A stretch of 64,000 nt of DNA from Bacillus sp. PAMC26568 (GCF_014235785.1 NZ_CP060137.1:1984001-2048000), one strand, 5' to 3'. Counted from the stretch's first letter, positions 7,849 to 16,867 are shown. The notes: generated by a model from the sequence alone, not told the origin. Numbers and translations: made by a program.

Positions 7849-8634
7849 ATGAATCGATTACTTAATGAAAAAGTGGCACTTATAACAGGTGCCGCGAGCG
7901 GTATCGGATTTGAAGTTGCCAAAGAATTTGCTAAAGAAGGAGCGGCTGTCGTCATTTCTGATGTCAACCTGGAAGCAGCTGAAGCAGCTGCAGCAAAGCT
8001 GAAAGAGGAAGGCTTTGAATCGATCGCTGCTGCTTGCGACGTAACGAAAGAAGAACAAATCATTCAAACGATTGAAACGGTTCAAAAACAGTATGGCCGC
8101 TTGGACATTCTTGTTAATAATGCCGGTCTGCAGCACGTTTCTCCAATTGAGGAATTTCCGACGGACCGATTTGAATTCCTGATCAAAGTCATGCTGACAG
8201 CACCTTTTATAGCTACGAAACACGTATTTCCGATCATGAAAAAACAAAAATTCGGACGTATTATTAATATGGCATCGATCAATGGAGTCATCGGCTTTGC
8301 CGGAAAAGCAGCATATAATAGCGCAAAGCACGGTGTTATCGGACTGACTAAGGTTTCAGCGCTTGAAGGGGCGGAACATGGAATTACCGTTAACGCGCTT
8401 TGTCCGGGATACGTTGATACACCACTTGTTCGCAACCAGTTAGCTGACCTTGCGAAAACGCGCAGCGTTGAACTTGAACGTGTTTTAGAACAAGTCATTT
8501 ATCCACTTGTTCCGCAGAAGAGATTGCTCTCAGTACAGGAAATTGCCGACTACGCAGTCTTCTTGGCAAGCGACAAAGCGAAAGGAGTGACCGGTCAAGC
8601 TGTTGTGCTTGATGGCGGGTACACGGTTCAATAA
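7849..8634 (+). CDS. 3-hydroxybutyrate dehydrogenase (SDR)
   Basis: A 261-residue classical short-chain dehydrogenase. The NAD-binding TGAASGIG lies at residues 12-19, NNAGLQH near 88, the catalytic Ser in MASING, and the YNSAKHG Tyr/Lys pair near residue 155. LFKV-type helix and the C-terminal GQAVVLDGGYTVQ are typical of bacterial 3-hydroxybutyrate dehydrogenases. It oxidises (R)-3-hydroxybutyrate to acetoacetate, the substrate of ScoAB. Last structural gene of the operon, followed by a hairpin. Substrate is inferred from the operon as well as motifs. Confidence 0.9.
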   Translation: MNRLLNEKVALITGAASGIGFEVAKEFAKEGAAVVISDVNLEAAEAAAAKLKEEGFESIAAACDVTKEEQIIQTIETVQKQYGRLDILVNNAGLQHVSPIEEFPTDRFEFLIKVMLTAPFIATKHVFPIMKKQKFGRIINMASINGVIGFAGKAAYNSAKHGVIGLTKVSALEGAEHGITVNALCPGYVDTPLVRNQLADLAKTRSVELERVLEQVIYPLVPQKRLLSVQEIADYAVFLASDKAKGVTGQAVVLDGGYTVQ

Positions 8635-8647
8635 TCAGATTGAGAAG

Positions 8648-8675
8648 AGGGGGCAGCAGCGGCTGTCCCTTATTT
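8648..8675 (+). terminator. Probable terminator after the ketone-body operon
   Basis: GGGGCAGC and GCTGTCCC pair around a short loop, followed by TTATTTTGTTT. The T tract is interrupted, so strength is uncertain and read-through into the activator gene is possible. Confidence 0.55.
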
Positions 8676-8883
8676 TGTTTGCAAAAAAAGAAAAATGTTA
8701 ACGTCTTTATATTGAGAATAAATAGAGGCGTAAATTAGTCATTTTCGTTCATTCAGGGGTCCGGATTTCTGTGAGTGATAAAAAAGCCTTCAAGGAGATT
8801 TAGCGAAAAAGAGGCGGGTTATTCAACAAATCTACCAACCTATTGATTTCTTCTGTCCTATCTGTGTAAGATGAATATAAAAG

Positions 8884-8897
8884 TGAAAGCGCTATTA
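8884..8897 (+). promoter_or_regulatory. cre-like element before the activator gene
   Basis: TGAAAGCGCTATTA fits the CcpA consensus except for T in place of C near the end. It lies about 30 bp before the GTG start of the regulator. A second CcpA input would reinforce the cre at 4909. Confidence 0.5.
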
Positions 8898-8927
8898 TTC
8901 AGGACAGCAAGAAAGGGGTGGATAAAT

Positions 8928-10352
8928 GTGAAAGGACTCATGGACAAGCTGCCATATGATTGGATTGAGGAAGTAGTCAATCTTGCAGCGGAATGCATGG
9001 TTGTGGTGGATCATGAAGGAATCGTTGTTTATCTTAACACAGCGTATTGTGAATTCCTGAAAGTAACCCCAGAAGAATCGATTGGAAAACCCGTTCAGGA
9101 TGTTATTGAAAATTCTAGAATGCAGATTGTTGCCAAAAACGGACAGGCGGAAGTGGCGTCTATTCATCCGATAAACGGAAGTGAAATGATCGCAAATCGG
9201 TATCCGCTTTACGTGAAAGGACAGCTAGTGGGTGCAGTTGGTACAGTAATGTTCCGCAATCCACAGGAATGGATGGACTATTCCAAGAAGATCCAGCCGA
9301 TCATGGAGGAGCTGAACTACTATAAAACCAAATTTGAAAAAGAGCTATTCAGCAAATATCATTTTGGCGATCTTGTTGGAAGCAGCCCAAAGTTCTTAGA
9401 AGCAAAGAAGCTGGCAGAGCGAGTTTCAGATAGCCAGTCGGCCGTCCTGCTGCTGGGGGCATCTGGAACTGGAAAAGAGCTCTTTGCCCATGCGATTCAT
9501 CAAACAAGCGGAAGACGGTTAGCACCATTCATGAGAATCAATTGCGCTTCGATCCCTGAACATCTATTCGAATCAGAAATTTTTGGCTATGAAGAAGGTT
9601 CCTTTACGGGTGCAAAAAAAGGCGGAAAAAAGGGAAAGTTTGAACTTGCACACGGAGGGACGATTTTTCTGGATGAGATTGGCGACCTCCCAATGCAGAT
9701 GCAAAGTAAACTGCTTCGTGTGCTGCAGGAAAAAGAAATTGAGCGAATCGGCGGACGTGCACCAATGCAAATCGATGTAAGAGTAATCGCTGCTACCCAT
9801 CGCAACCTGGAAAAAATGGTCTTCGACGGGGAGTTCAGAGAGGATCTCTATTATCGATTAAATGTTATTAAAATTGAGATTCCATCTTTAAAGGATCGCA
9901 AGGAAGACATTGTTCCAATCTCAAGAATTCTTTTGAAAAAGCTGGAGACAAAATTTCATAGGTATGGTCTTGATCTGTCAGAAGAAGTAATGATCGACCT
10001 TGAACGACATTCGTGGCCCGGGAACATTCGCGAACTCGAGAACGTACTCGAACGTGCCGTTAACGTGATTGATGGCCAAATCATCTACCCTGATCATTTG
10101 CCGCTGTATCTTCAGCAGGAAGGGAAGAGTCATAGCCAAGCTTACTCCAGTCATCTCCTACATACTCCTTTGCACCGGAATAAACATCAGGGACCAGTCA
10201 AACCGCTTAAAGACATCGTGGCTGAAGCAGAGAAAGAGGCGATTCTCCAAGCACTTACGGAAGCAGAAGGGAATAAGGTCAATGCTGCTAAACTGCTTGG
10301 AATAGGGAAGACGAGTTTTTATGACAAGTGTAAGGGTTATAATATTACGTAA
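8928..10352 (+). CDS. PAS-domain sigma-54-dependent activator of the ketone-body operon
   Basis: A 474-residue enhancer-binding protein. An N-terminal PAS domain (about 18-120, MVVVDHEGIVVYLN) is followed by the AAA+ domain: Walker A GASGTGKE near 178, the sigma-54 contact loop GSFTGA near 223, and Walker B GGTIFLDEIGDL near 243. A Fis-type helix-turn-helix (NKVNAAKLLGIGKTSFY) closes the protein. The GTG at 8928 has AAAGGGG upstream; the longer ATG frame at 8871 would overlap the cre-like site and lacks a ribosome site. It most likely senses a metabolite through PAS and acts on the promoter at 4833. Confidence 0.92.
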   Translation: MKGLMDKLPYDWIEEVVNLAAECMVVVDHEGIVVYLNTAYCEFLKVTPEESIGKPVQDVIENSRMQIVAKNGQAEVASIHPINGSEMIANRYPLYVKGQLVGAVGTVMFRNPQEWMDYSKKIQPIMEELNYYKTKFEKELFSKYHFGDLVGSSPKFLEAKKLAERVSDSQSAVLLLGASGTGKELFAHAIHQTSGRRLAPFMRINCASIPEHLFESEIFGYEEGSFTGAKKGGKKGKFELAHGGTIFLDEIGDLPMQMQSKLLRVLQEKEIERIGGRAPMQIDVRVIAATHRNLEKMVFDGEFREDLYYRLNVIKIEIPSLKDRKEDIVPISRILLKKLETKFHRYGLDLSEEVMIDLERHSWPGNIRELENVLERAVNVIDGQIIYPDHLPLYLQQEGKSHSQAYSSHLLHTPLHRNKHQGPVKPLKDIVAEAEKEAILQALTEAEGNKVNAAKLLGIGKTSFYDKCKGYNIT

Positions 10353-10396
10353 CAGGTTGAAAATGAACTGTCAGGCTGTTTTCATTAATAGAAAGG

Positions 10397-10430
10397 CGGT
10401 ATTACAATAATTTTGTAATACCGTTTTTTT
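10397..10430 (+). terminator. Strong terminator after the activator gene
   Basis: CGGTATTACAA and TTGTAATACCG form a perfect 11-bp stem with a short AT loop, followed by seven T residues. Confidence 0.92.
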
Positions 10431-10498
10431 ATATTCATTTCGCTGATAAACTCAATAATAACTAGGAAATTGTATAGGTATCAGGATAAACTAAACGT

Positions 10499-10861
10499 AT
10501 GGAGGGAGCGATTAAGAGGGGAAGACCAGAACTAAAAATAGAAAAAGAAAATGTTTATAAGACAAAGCAGAATCCAAACGGTATGTTTATTGCAAGAGTT
10601 AATCAGATACCGCGAGAAGAAATGCTGGCTTTTGCATTGGTTATTCAAAATCGCAAAAACAAACAAATTATGTATAATGAAGTTTTGGAAACAACAGACA
10701 ATGATTATTATTCCTTCCGTCTCACACGAGGCAATATCAAGTGGGTCTCTTTGAATACAGCAGCGGTATGGGATTGGCTTGGCCATAAATTAGTGGAAGT
10801 TTCCGCTTTAACAGGGAAAGAAAATGAGCGCATTTCAGATGAACATTGTTCAGCTTATTGA
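10499..10861 (+). CDS. Hypothetical protein, 120 residues
   Basis: A soluble, slightly basic protein that I do not recognise. The central part (MLAFALVIQNRKNKQIMYNEVLETTDNDYYSFRL type) alternates beta-like segments; no membrane or signal sequence is seen. The ATG at 10499 lacks a good ribosome site, and GGAGGG falls just inside the frame, so the true start may be a few codons later. It stands alone between a terminator and the AraC regulator gene, 62 bp away on the same strand. Confidence 0.5.
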   Translation: MEGAIKRGRPELKIEKENVYKTKQNPNGMFIARVNQIPREEMLAFALVIQNRKNKQIMYNEVLETTDNDYYSFRLTRGNIKWVSLNTAAVWDWLGHKLVEVSALTGKENERISDEHCSAY

Positions 10862-10923
10862 GAAAAATAACAAATCCTAAAGCTTTTCCAGCGTAAATAC
10901 AGAAAGACACAGGTGGCAATACA

Positions 10924-11868
10924 ATGAAATACGAAAAAGGTCAATTAAAGCAAATCAATAAAGCAGTGGAATATATTGAAGAAAATATAAATGAAGATCT
11001 TTCGCTGGAACGATTAGCTAAAGTATCTACCTATTCTCCCTTTCATTTTCAGAAATTATTTAAAGAAATGATTGGTGAAACTCCTTCGGGATATGTAAAA
11101 CGATTGCGATTAGAAAATGCAGCACACCTGTTAATCTATGAACAGGAACTAACCATTACACGAATTGCCTTCATGTGCGGTTTTTCATCTTTGTCATACT
11201 TCACATATTCTTTTCAGGCTTATTTTAAGACGAGTCCTAAAAGCTGGAGAGAGGGGGCTTATTTGGAGCGGTTTCCACGTGAATATATGAATAGCAAGAA
11301 ATCTAAACAATTGAGCACGAATACGAAAGCAGATGATGAACATAGCTCGTATAATGAATTTAGATGGCTGGACTTATCTAAAGTGAAAATTGTTCACTTT
11401 CCTGAATGCAAAATGATTAACAGGTATAACATTGGATCATACATAAGCGGTATTCCGGATGTGTGGGAAGATATCTATCGATGGGCAAATGCAAGGGGAC
11501 TTATCGATCAAGATACATTGATGATCGGTATCCCAAGAAACAATCCATTTATCACACCACCAGAAAAAAGCCGTTACGATTGCCGAATCGCCATTCGCAA
11601 TGTGGAGGAATTGAAAAAGGATGACGAAGAAACCTATGCGTTTAACGGAGGAAAATACGTTTTGTATGAGTTTGAAGAACCTGTAAGGTATAGCGAAAGA
11701 AGCAAATTGATTGAATGTTATTCGGAGCTGTACAGCTTTTGGCTGCCTCGAAGCGGGTATAGGTATTTGGGAAATCCAATTGAATTTGTCCGAATCGAGC
11801 AGGTGAGCGGAACACTTAATCTTACTTGCAAAATCAGTGCGATAGCTTTAGCCATTGAACCTAATTAG
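10924..11868 (+). CDS. AraC-family regulator with C-terminal GyrI-like effector domain
   Basis: A 314-residue protein. Residues 1-105 form the double helix-turn-helix AraC/XylS domain (VEYIEENINEDLSLERLAKVS, then ITRIAFMCGFSSLSYFTYSFQ). The remainder is a GyrI/Rob-type small-molecule binding domain (YNIGSYISGIPDVWEDIYRWA, YEFEEPVRY). The architecture is that of transcription factors responding to hydrophobic compounds. The ATG at 10924 follows AGGTGG. It is 13 bp from a small membrane-protein gene, probably co-transcribed and possibly its target. Confidence 0.88.
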   Translation: MKYEKGQLKQINKAVEYIEENINEDLSLERLAKVSTYSPFHFQKLFKEMIGETPSGYVKRLRLENAAHLLIYEQELTITRIAFMCGFSSLSYFTYSFQAYFKTSPKSWREGAYLERFPREYMNSKKSKQLSTNTKADDEHSSYNEFRWLDLSKVKIVHFPECKMINRYNIGSYISGIPDVWEDIYRWANARGLIDQDTLMIGIPRNNPFITPPEKSRYDCRIAIRNVEELKKDDEETYAFNGGKYVLYEFEEPVRYSERSKLIECYSELYSFWLPRSGYRYLGNPIEFVRIEQVSGTLNLTCKISAIALAIEPN

Positions 11869-11881
11869 ATGGAGGAAATGT

Positions 11882-12265
11882 ATGCTAGATTTTAATGAAC
11901 TGAATTTTATTGCCATTATTGGCGGGACTCTTTTGTATATGATTTACGGCACTATCTATTATTCAATTTTGTTAGGCAAGATAAAAGCAAGTGATGATCA
12001 AAGTGAAGGGCCTATAAAATATATCGTTTCTATTATCGTTGCATTTATAAGTTCACTTTTAGTTGCCATACTAGTTCAAGCTACGGCTTCTGAAGGCTTG
12101 TTTGAAGGAGCTGCAGTTGGAATCATAATTGGTATGCTTATTTCAATTGTTTATTTAAAAAATTCATTATTTGGTCTCATGTCCAGAAATTCTTTTCTCA
12201 TTGCAATTGGTGACCATTTGATCATATTCACATTGCTGGGCGCTTTGCACGGCCTTTTCGTATAA
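11882..12265 (+). CDS. Small membrane protein, DUF1761-like
   Basis: A 127-residue protein with four hydrophobic segments: IAIIGGTLLYMIYGTIYYSILLG, a VSIIVAFISSLLVAILVQ helix, AAVGIIIGMLISIVYL and a C-terminal AIGDHLIIFTLLGALHGL. The layout and the YYS-x-LLGK loop resemble the DUF1761 family. The start is ATG 11882 preceded by ATGGAGGAA; the longer frame from 11855 overlaps the AraC gene. Co-transcription with the regulator suggests a linked role, which cannot be specified. Confidence 0.65.
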   Translation: MLDFNELNFIAIIGGTLLYMIYGTIYYSILLGKIKASDDQSEGPIKYIVSIIVAFISSLLVAILVQATASEGLFEGAAVGIIIGMLISIVYLKNSLFGLMSRNSFLIAIGDHLIIFTLLGALHGLFV

Positions 12266-12374
12266 AAATATAGTGAGAAGAATACTAGTTTAGCTATTAG
12301 TTAAAGTGTTCCCATGTAACAGGTTCTGTTGAAAGGTGCAAAACGTTAATTAACACAGTAAATACATATTAATC

Positions 12375-12415
12375 AGCATACCAATTCGCACAGCAATCGG
12401 TATGCTTGTTTGTTG
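12375..12415 (+). terminator. Probable terminator
   Basis: AGCATACC and GGTATGCT pair across a 16-base loop, followed by a TTGTTTGTT tract. It lies about 110 bp after the small membrane protein gene; the intervening bases hold nothing I recognise. Confidence 0.5.
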
Positions 12416-12439
12416 ATTTTTAAGAGTTTATAAGCAGGT

Positions 12440-12559
12440 TTAGTTCATTTTCCATTGAACGTAATCATTTGCTACTTCAGGAATAAAAATAACTGCACTG
12501 TCATCCTCTAATTTGTCTTCTCTTTTAAAATAAAACTTCAGTAGCCTTTTCCAAAATCC
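12440..12559 (-). pseudogene. Possible gene remnant, no start codon
   Basis: The minus strand is open for 39 codons (FWKRLLKFYF, then DDSAVIFIPEVANDYVQW) with no usable start codon or ribosome site. The composition looks protein-like, but I do not recognise it. The rest of 12266-12678 holds only the probable terminator. Confidence 0.25.
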
Positions 12560-12678
12560 TTATTTGAAATTCTTTACATTATTCTATCCTAATGACAACA
12601 ATACCAAAAGTTATTGAACTGCATAAGCTCGTTAATGTTGTGCAAAATAATGGAAAATATTAATTAGGGTGAAAAATA

Positions 12679-13164
12679 ATGAATAACCTGGGTAAGGAAA
12701 ATTCATATACCAAACAAAACATAACAAACGAGTTAAATAAAAATCTCTCTCTTATAAAGAAAACAATGAGCGAAACTGATGACTTAATGGTAAAAGACCT
12801 CATTTTCAAGGATCAAAAATGCATTTTAATTTATTTAGATTCAATGATAGATGAACAAACAATAAACTCTATAATCATTGAACCCATGTTACAACAAAAT
12901 GCAGGAACATTTGAGCAATTAGCAAAAGCTTCAAAATTTCAATTGTCTGCTGATTTAACTGAAATCACCAGCAGTCTAATGCTAGGGTATTGTATTATTT
13001 TGGAGGAAAATCAATCATTTGTTTATATGGCTTCTGTGCCAAAATCCCAAGGACGTTCCATAGAGGAACCTTTGAATGAAAAAACGACTAAAGGTAACCC
13101 GGAGTATTTCCCGCCATTGAAAAATGCTAAGCCAGCAATTATTGATACCGGTACTCTTTTTTAA
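12679..13164 (+). pseudogene. Orphan N-terminal domain of a GerA-family spore germination receptor A subunit
   Basis: This 161-residue frame matches only the N-terminal cytosolic part of GerAA/GerKA/GerBA proteins: DDLMVKDLIFKDQKCILIYLDSMIDEQTINSIII, then LMLGYCIILEENQSFVYMASVPKSQGRSIEEP, close to the usual RSIEEPxxExxxRGP. The frame then ends after PPLKNAKPAII with no membrane domain, although whole subunits are about 450-550 residues. The ribosome site AGGGTGA and ATG are intact, so a soluble fragment could be made. No GerAB or GerAC gene follows. A truncated pseudogene is the default view; a stand-alone regulator of receptors is the alternative. Confidence 0.7.
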
Positions 13165-13240
13165 TCATATTCAGCAATCAAATTCTTCAATCATAAAAAG
13201 GATTCGCTAATAGTGACGTAATTCACACCATTTACCTGAA

Positions 13241-13291
13241 AAGAAAAACGCATGAAATAGCTTATCTGCTATCAGATACGTTTTTCTTTGC
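13241..13291 (+). terminator. Long hairpin, probable terminator
   Basis: AAAGAAAAACGCAT pairs with an almost complementary arm ending CGTTTTTCTTT, with an inner ATAGC/GCTAT stem. It lies 80 bp after the GerA-like ORF. The symmetry would let it work in either direction. Confidence 0.6.
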
Positions 13292-13374
13292 GTTTATGGA
13301 CAAATACTAACTTTTAATCAGTCGTCCGTGAAGTCAATTTAGTTCTAATTATTACCTGGTTGTGCTTTTTTGAA

Positions 13375-13430
13375 TAACATGTTACTATAAGGTCACATAA
13401 CATGTGTGACTCTTTAATCACATATGTTAC
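13375..13430. promoter_or_regulatory. Repeated dyads upstream of the ArsR-type regulator
   Basis: Three related elements lie in 56 bp: the palindrome TAACATGTTA (13375-13384), GTCACATAACATGTGTGAC (13392-13410) and CACATATGTTAC (13419-13430). The shared ACATGT/ATGTTAC core directly upstream of an ArsR-family gene suggests autoregulatory operators. Confidence 0.5.
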
Positions 13431-13464
13431 ATCGTGCTCCTATAAATACGAAAGGATCAAATTT

Positions 13465-14253
13465 ATGGAAGATAATCTTTCCACATTGTTTAAAGCGTTA
13501 GGTCACCCGATAAGAAGAAGAATTCTCGATATTCTCAAGCAGTCACCAAAAACAACGGGTGAGCTAAACGATTTTTTTCCCGAAGTAACAAGATATGCGA
13601 TCATGAAACATTTGACTGCCTTGGAAGAAGGGAATTTAGTCGTTGTACGACGGGAAGGAAAATACAGACTGAATTATTTAAACGCCGTTCCCCTGCAGGA
13701 AATGAATAACCGGTGGATTGGTAAATACATGCAAACAACAGCCGAATCTTTACTGAATTTGCGATCGGCAGTTGAACAAAAAGGAGAAGATATTGAAATG
13801 AAATCAGCAGAACAAGCTCAAGTATTCCGAATTGAACAAGAAGTATTTATCGAATCATCACGCGAAAATGTATTCAAAGCACTGACTGAAAAGGCTGAAG
13901 ATTGGTGGGAGTTTCGTTTAGCTCCTAAAGGGGTGCAATCGAAATTTACGTTTGATCCAGTTCCAGGAGGACAATTTGTTGAAAGATGGGGAGAAACAGA
14001 AGGAGCTGTGTGGGGGAATGTTTATTATGTAAATGCTCCAGAAGAAATCCGTCTGCATGGTCATTTAGGAATGCAGGGAGCAGTGAATAGTTCGTATACG
14101 TATCGTCTGCTTGAGAAGGATGGAGGTACACTTCTTCAGCTTTCTCATACAGCGTCAGGAATGATAGAAGAGGAATGGGAACAAAATCACTCTGAAGGAT
14201 GGAAACATCTTCTTGGCAAATTGTTAAAAGAATATGTGGAGCAAAGTAAATAA
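13465..14253 (+). CDS. ArsR-type helix-turn-helix fused to an SRPBCC/AHSA1 domain
   Basis: A 262-residue fusion. Residues 1-90 form an ArsR winged helix (LFKALGHPIRRRILDILKQSPKTTGEL, YAIMKHLTALEEGNLV). From about 115 on lies an AHSA1-type START-like domain (VFIESSRENVFKALTE, WWEFRLAPKG, VPGGQFVERWG, EGWKHLLGKLLKEYVEQ). Such fusions are usually ligand-binding repressors. ATG 13465 follows AAAGGA; the longer frame from 13402 runs through the operator-like dyads. It is 38 bp from a second SRPBCC gene, likely co-regulated. No metal-binding cysteine motif of metalloregulatory ArsR proteins is evident. Confidence 0.85.
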   Translation: MEDNLSTLFKALGHPIRRRILDILKQSPKTTGELNDFFPEVTRYAIMKHLTALEEGNLVVVRREGKYRLNYLNAVPLQEMNNRWIGKYMQTTAESLLNLRSAVEQKGEDIEMKSAEQAQVFRIEQEVFIESSRENVFKALTEKAEDWWEFRLAPKGVQSKFTFDPVPGGQFVERWGETEGAVWGNVYYVNAPEEIRLHGHLGMQGAVNSSYTYRLLEKDGGTLLQLSHTASGMIEEEWEQNHSEGWKHLLGKLLKEYVEQSK

Positions 14254-14291
14254 AACTTACAAAAGGATTCTTCCAGCAACGGAGGGTAAAA

Positions 14292-14732
14292 ATGGTAGAT
14301 GTTTTGACAGAAATAAAAATTCTCTGCTCAGCTGACAAAGTTTCAGAGTATGCAGCAAATCCTGACAATGCACCGGATTGGTATGTGAACATTCATTCAG
14401 CAGAATGGCAAACTCAAAAACCGTTAGCCATTGGATCACGAATTGCTTTTAAAGCACAATTTCTAGGACGACACCTAGCATATGTATACGAAATTGCAGA
14501 ATTTAGACAAGGTCAAAAAATGCTAATGAGAACGGCAGACGGACCGTTTCCTATGGAGACAACATACACTTGGGAAGCGATTGATGACAATATGACTCAT
14601 ATGACATTACGGAACAAGGGTAATCCGAAAGGTTTCTCAAAGGCGTTTGCACCATTTATGTCCATGATGATGAAGAGAGCAAACATGAAGGACTTGAGAA
14701 AATTGAAAAGTATACTCGAAAAAAACGTTTAG
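14292..14732 (+). CDS. SRPBCC family protein
   Basis: A 146-residue START-like (polyketide cyclase/Bet v 1 fold) protein. It shows the N-terminal VLTEIKILCSADKVSEYAAN strand-helix pattern, GSRIAFKAQFLG, and an amphipathic C-terminal helix. Such domains bind hydrophobic ligands in a deep cavity; the ligand is unknown. GGAGGG precedes ATG 14292. It is probably in one transcript with the ArsR-SRPBCC fusion, and the terminator overlaps its stop codon. Confidence 0.82.
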   Translation: MVDVLTEIKILCSADKVSEYAANPDNAPDWYVNIHSAEWQTQKPLAIGSRIAFKAQFLGRHLAYVYEIAEFRQGQKMLMRTADGPFPMETTYTWEAIDDNMTHMTLRNKGNPKGFSKAFAPFMSMMMKRANMKDLRKLKSILEKNV

Positions 14733-14757
14733 GAATAATCCTAAGCGATTTTTTTCT
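14726..14757 (+). terminator. Terminator overlapping the SRPBCC stop codon
   Basis: CGTTTAGGA and TCCTAAGCG form the stem around ATAA, followed by ATTTTTTTC. The left arm contains the stop codon. Confidence 0.85.
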
Positions 14758-14837
14758 TTTTAAATCCTAATCCTATAATTGTATGTGTGCCATCATTTCC
14801 TGATAAAATAGAAGCAGCAATCAATTGAGGTGAAATA

Positions 14838-16328
14838 ATGGATACATATACATATTCAAAATACGATGGGGTAGGACTGTCGGAATTGGTGAAAAAGAAA
14901 GACGTATCTCCAAAGGAATTAACGGATGCGGCATTTAAACAAATTGAAAACGTAAATCCGCTTCTGAATGGAGTCGTTCGTACAAGGCAAGAAAAAGTTT
15001 TAAAAGAAATAGGTCAGCTGGATCTGGATAACCAGCCATTTGCCGGGGTGCCTATTTTACTCAAAGATATTTCGCAAGCGGTTGAAGGCGAGGCTTTAAC
15101 TTCTGGTTCAAAGCTTCTCAAAAATAATATCTCAAGCAGAGACTCAAATTTTGTCGCACGCTTAAGACAAGCTGGCTTTTTATTTTTAGGCCATACAAAT
15201 ACACCTGAATTCGGCTTAAAAAACATAACTGAGCCTGAAGTACATGGACAAACGAGAAACCCTTGGAATATAAAGCATTCCGCTGGCGGATCAAGCGGCG
15301 GATCGGCAGCAAGTGTTTCATCAGGCATTGTTCCGATTGCCGGTGCAAGTGATGGGGGAGGTTCCATCCGTATTCCAGCTTCATTTACAAGTCTTTTCGG
15401 CCTAAAACCGACAAGAGGAAGAACACCTGTCGGACCGAGTGTCGGACGGCAATGGCAGGGCGCTTCGATTGATTTTGTTCTCACAAAAACAGTCCGCGAT
15501 AGTGCGGCGATGCTTGATCTGCTGCAAATTATTCAGCCTGAGGCAGCTTTTCATACACCTTTATTTGAAGGCAAATACATGGATGTTTTAGAAAAAGAAA
15601 TCAAACGTCCATTGCGGATCGCGTTCCAAACGCAATCTCCAGTTGGTACACCTGTCAGTGACGAAGCGGTACAGGCTGTTCACCGTATGGCCAAATGGCT
15701 TGAAGAGCAGGGACATGAGGTAGAAGAGCGCGGAAATGGAATCGACGGCATTCGTCTCATGGAAAATTACTATATCATGAACAATGGAGAAATGGCGGCC
15801 ACAATTCTTGGCTTAGAAAAAATGCTCGGAAGACCAATTGCTGCGAATGATGTAGAGATCGTAACTTGGGTGTTAAGCGTTGCAGGACACTCTGTTTCAG
15901 CTGCAGAATTTACACAAAGTCTGGCAGAATGGGACTCTGCTGCAGCGAAGATGGCGGCTTTTCATGAAAAGTTCGATTTGTATTTAACGCCAGCTACTGC
16001 TTTCCCGGCTCCAAAAATTGGCGAACTGACTCATAACCAAGAGGAAATCGAAGCATTGCTGAAGGTCAGTGAGCTGAAAAAAGAAGAACATCTGCCGTTT
16101 GTCTATGATATGTTTTTAAAAAGCTTAACGGTTACTCCATTTACTCAGCTAGCTAATCTTACGGGGCAGCCGGCAATGAGTGTGCCGACTCACATCACCT
16201 CGAAAGGATTGCCTTTGGGTGTACAGTTTATTGCACCTAAGGGAAAAGAAGATTGGCTCCTTGCACTTGCAGGACAGCTGGAGCAATCTGAAATGTGGAT
16301 TGGAATGGAAGGAAATTCTTTTTTCTAG
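14838..16328 (+). CDS. Amidase (amidase signature family)
   Basis: A 496-residue amidase-signature hydrolase. The catalytic Lys is in ILLKDIS (about residue 76), the serine-rich signature GGSSGGSAA near 153, and the nucleophile region GASDGGGSIRIPAS near 173, giving the Ser-cisSer-Lys triad. It hydrolyses a carboxamide; the substrate is not predictable. It is monocistronic, lacks GatB/GatC partners and diverges from GatA, so it is unlikely to be the glutamyl-tRNA amidotransferase subunit. Ribosome site GAGGTGA precedes ATG 14838. Confidence 0.88.
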   Translation: MDTYTYSKYDGVGLSELVKKKDVSPKELTDAAFKQIENVNPLLNGVVRTRQEKVLKEIGQLDLDNQPFAGVPILLKDISQAVEGEALTSGSKLLKNNISSRDSNFVARLRQAGFLFLGHTNTPEFGLKNITEPEVHGQTRNPWNIKHSAGGSSGGSAASVSSGIVPIAGASDGGGSIRIPASFTSLFGLKPTRGRTPVGPSVGRQWQGASIDFVLTKTVRDSAAMLDLLQIIQPEAAFHTPLFEGKYMDVLEKEIKRPLRIAFQTQSPVGTPVSDEAVQAVHRMAKWLEEQGHEVEERGNGIDGIRLMENYYIMNNGEMAATILGLEKMLGRPIAANDVEIVTWVLSVAGHSVSAAEFTQSLAEWDSAAAKMAAFHEKFDLYLTPATAFPAPKIGELTHNQEEIEALLKVSELKKEEHLPFVYDMFLKSLTVTPFTQLANLTGQPAMSVPTHITSKGLPLGVQFIAPKGKEDWLLALAGQLEQSEMWIGMEGNSFF

Positions 16329-16487
16329 GCACTCTTTTAAGAAGAAATTGGTGCTTTTCACTTGTTTTTTGTTTAATCAATCGTTAAAGATAAGCTTCGA
16401 TATCTTATTAGAAAAGGGCACGAAGTCCGGATTATATACTTGAATATGTCTACCAATGTGAAACATCCATCTAATCAAACAGTCAAG

Positions 16488-16525
16488 AAAGACAGTTTTG
16501 CCAAATAGAGTGAAACTGTCTTTTT
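16488..16525 (+). terminator. Terminator downstream of the amidase
   Basis: AAAGACAGTTT and AAACTGTCTTT pair around a 14-base loop, and a T run follows. It lies 160 bp after the amidase stop; the bases between hold no recognised feature. Confidence 0.8.
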
Positions 16526-16621
16526 ATCTGCCGTTTGACCTAATGTTTTAGATGTCATTTTTAAACATCTTAGAAAAATGACCGATATAGGTAATAAAGG
16601 ATTCAATGGGAGGCTGTTTTT

Positions 16622-16771
16622 ATGGAAGAAATGAAAAATTGCCCAAAGTGCAAAGGGATTCAGAAGCATATCGACAGTAAGTGTGAAGTATGCGGCCATA
16701 CGATCATGGACTCCATCCTGGCTTTATATCCATCTGGGACACAAAGAAAAGGAAAGAAGAAAAAGGTATAG
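16622..16771 (+). CDS. Small zinc-ribbon-like protein, 49 residues
   Basis: MEEMKNCPKCKGI then KCEVCGHTIMDS give two CxxC knuckles 12 residues apart, a likely single zinc site, followed by a very basic tail (QRKGKKKKV). GGGAGG lies nine bases before the ATG, and a terminator follows the stop. The basic tail suggests nucleic-acid or ribosome contact; no function is known to me. Confidence 0.65.
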   Translation: MEEMKNCPKCKGIQKHIDSKCEVCGHTIMDSILALYPSGTQRKGKKKKV

Positions 16772-16801
16772 AATACTCTCTCTAACTTAATACTTTCAAA
16801 G

Positions 16802-16833
16802 AAACCATTAATGCTTGCATTGGTGGTTTTTTT
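16802..16833 (+). terminator. Terminator after the zinc-ribbon gene
   Basis: AAACCA, ATGC and GCAT, TGGT form the paired arms around a tiny loop, followed by seven T residues. Confidence 0.8.
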
Positions 16834-16867
16834 GCGCAACTACCTCAAAAAGATGTTTTATTTGATT

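Noticed and set aside
15014..15484. 156-codon minus-strand frame opposite the amidase
   Set aside because: No ribosome site and no family pattern; it mirrors the glycine- and serine-rich amidase signature.
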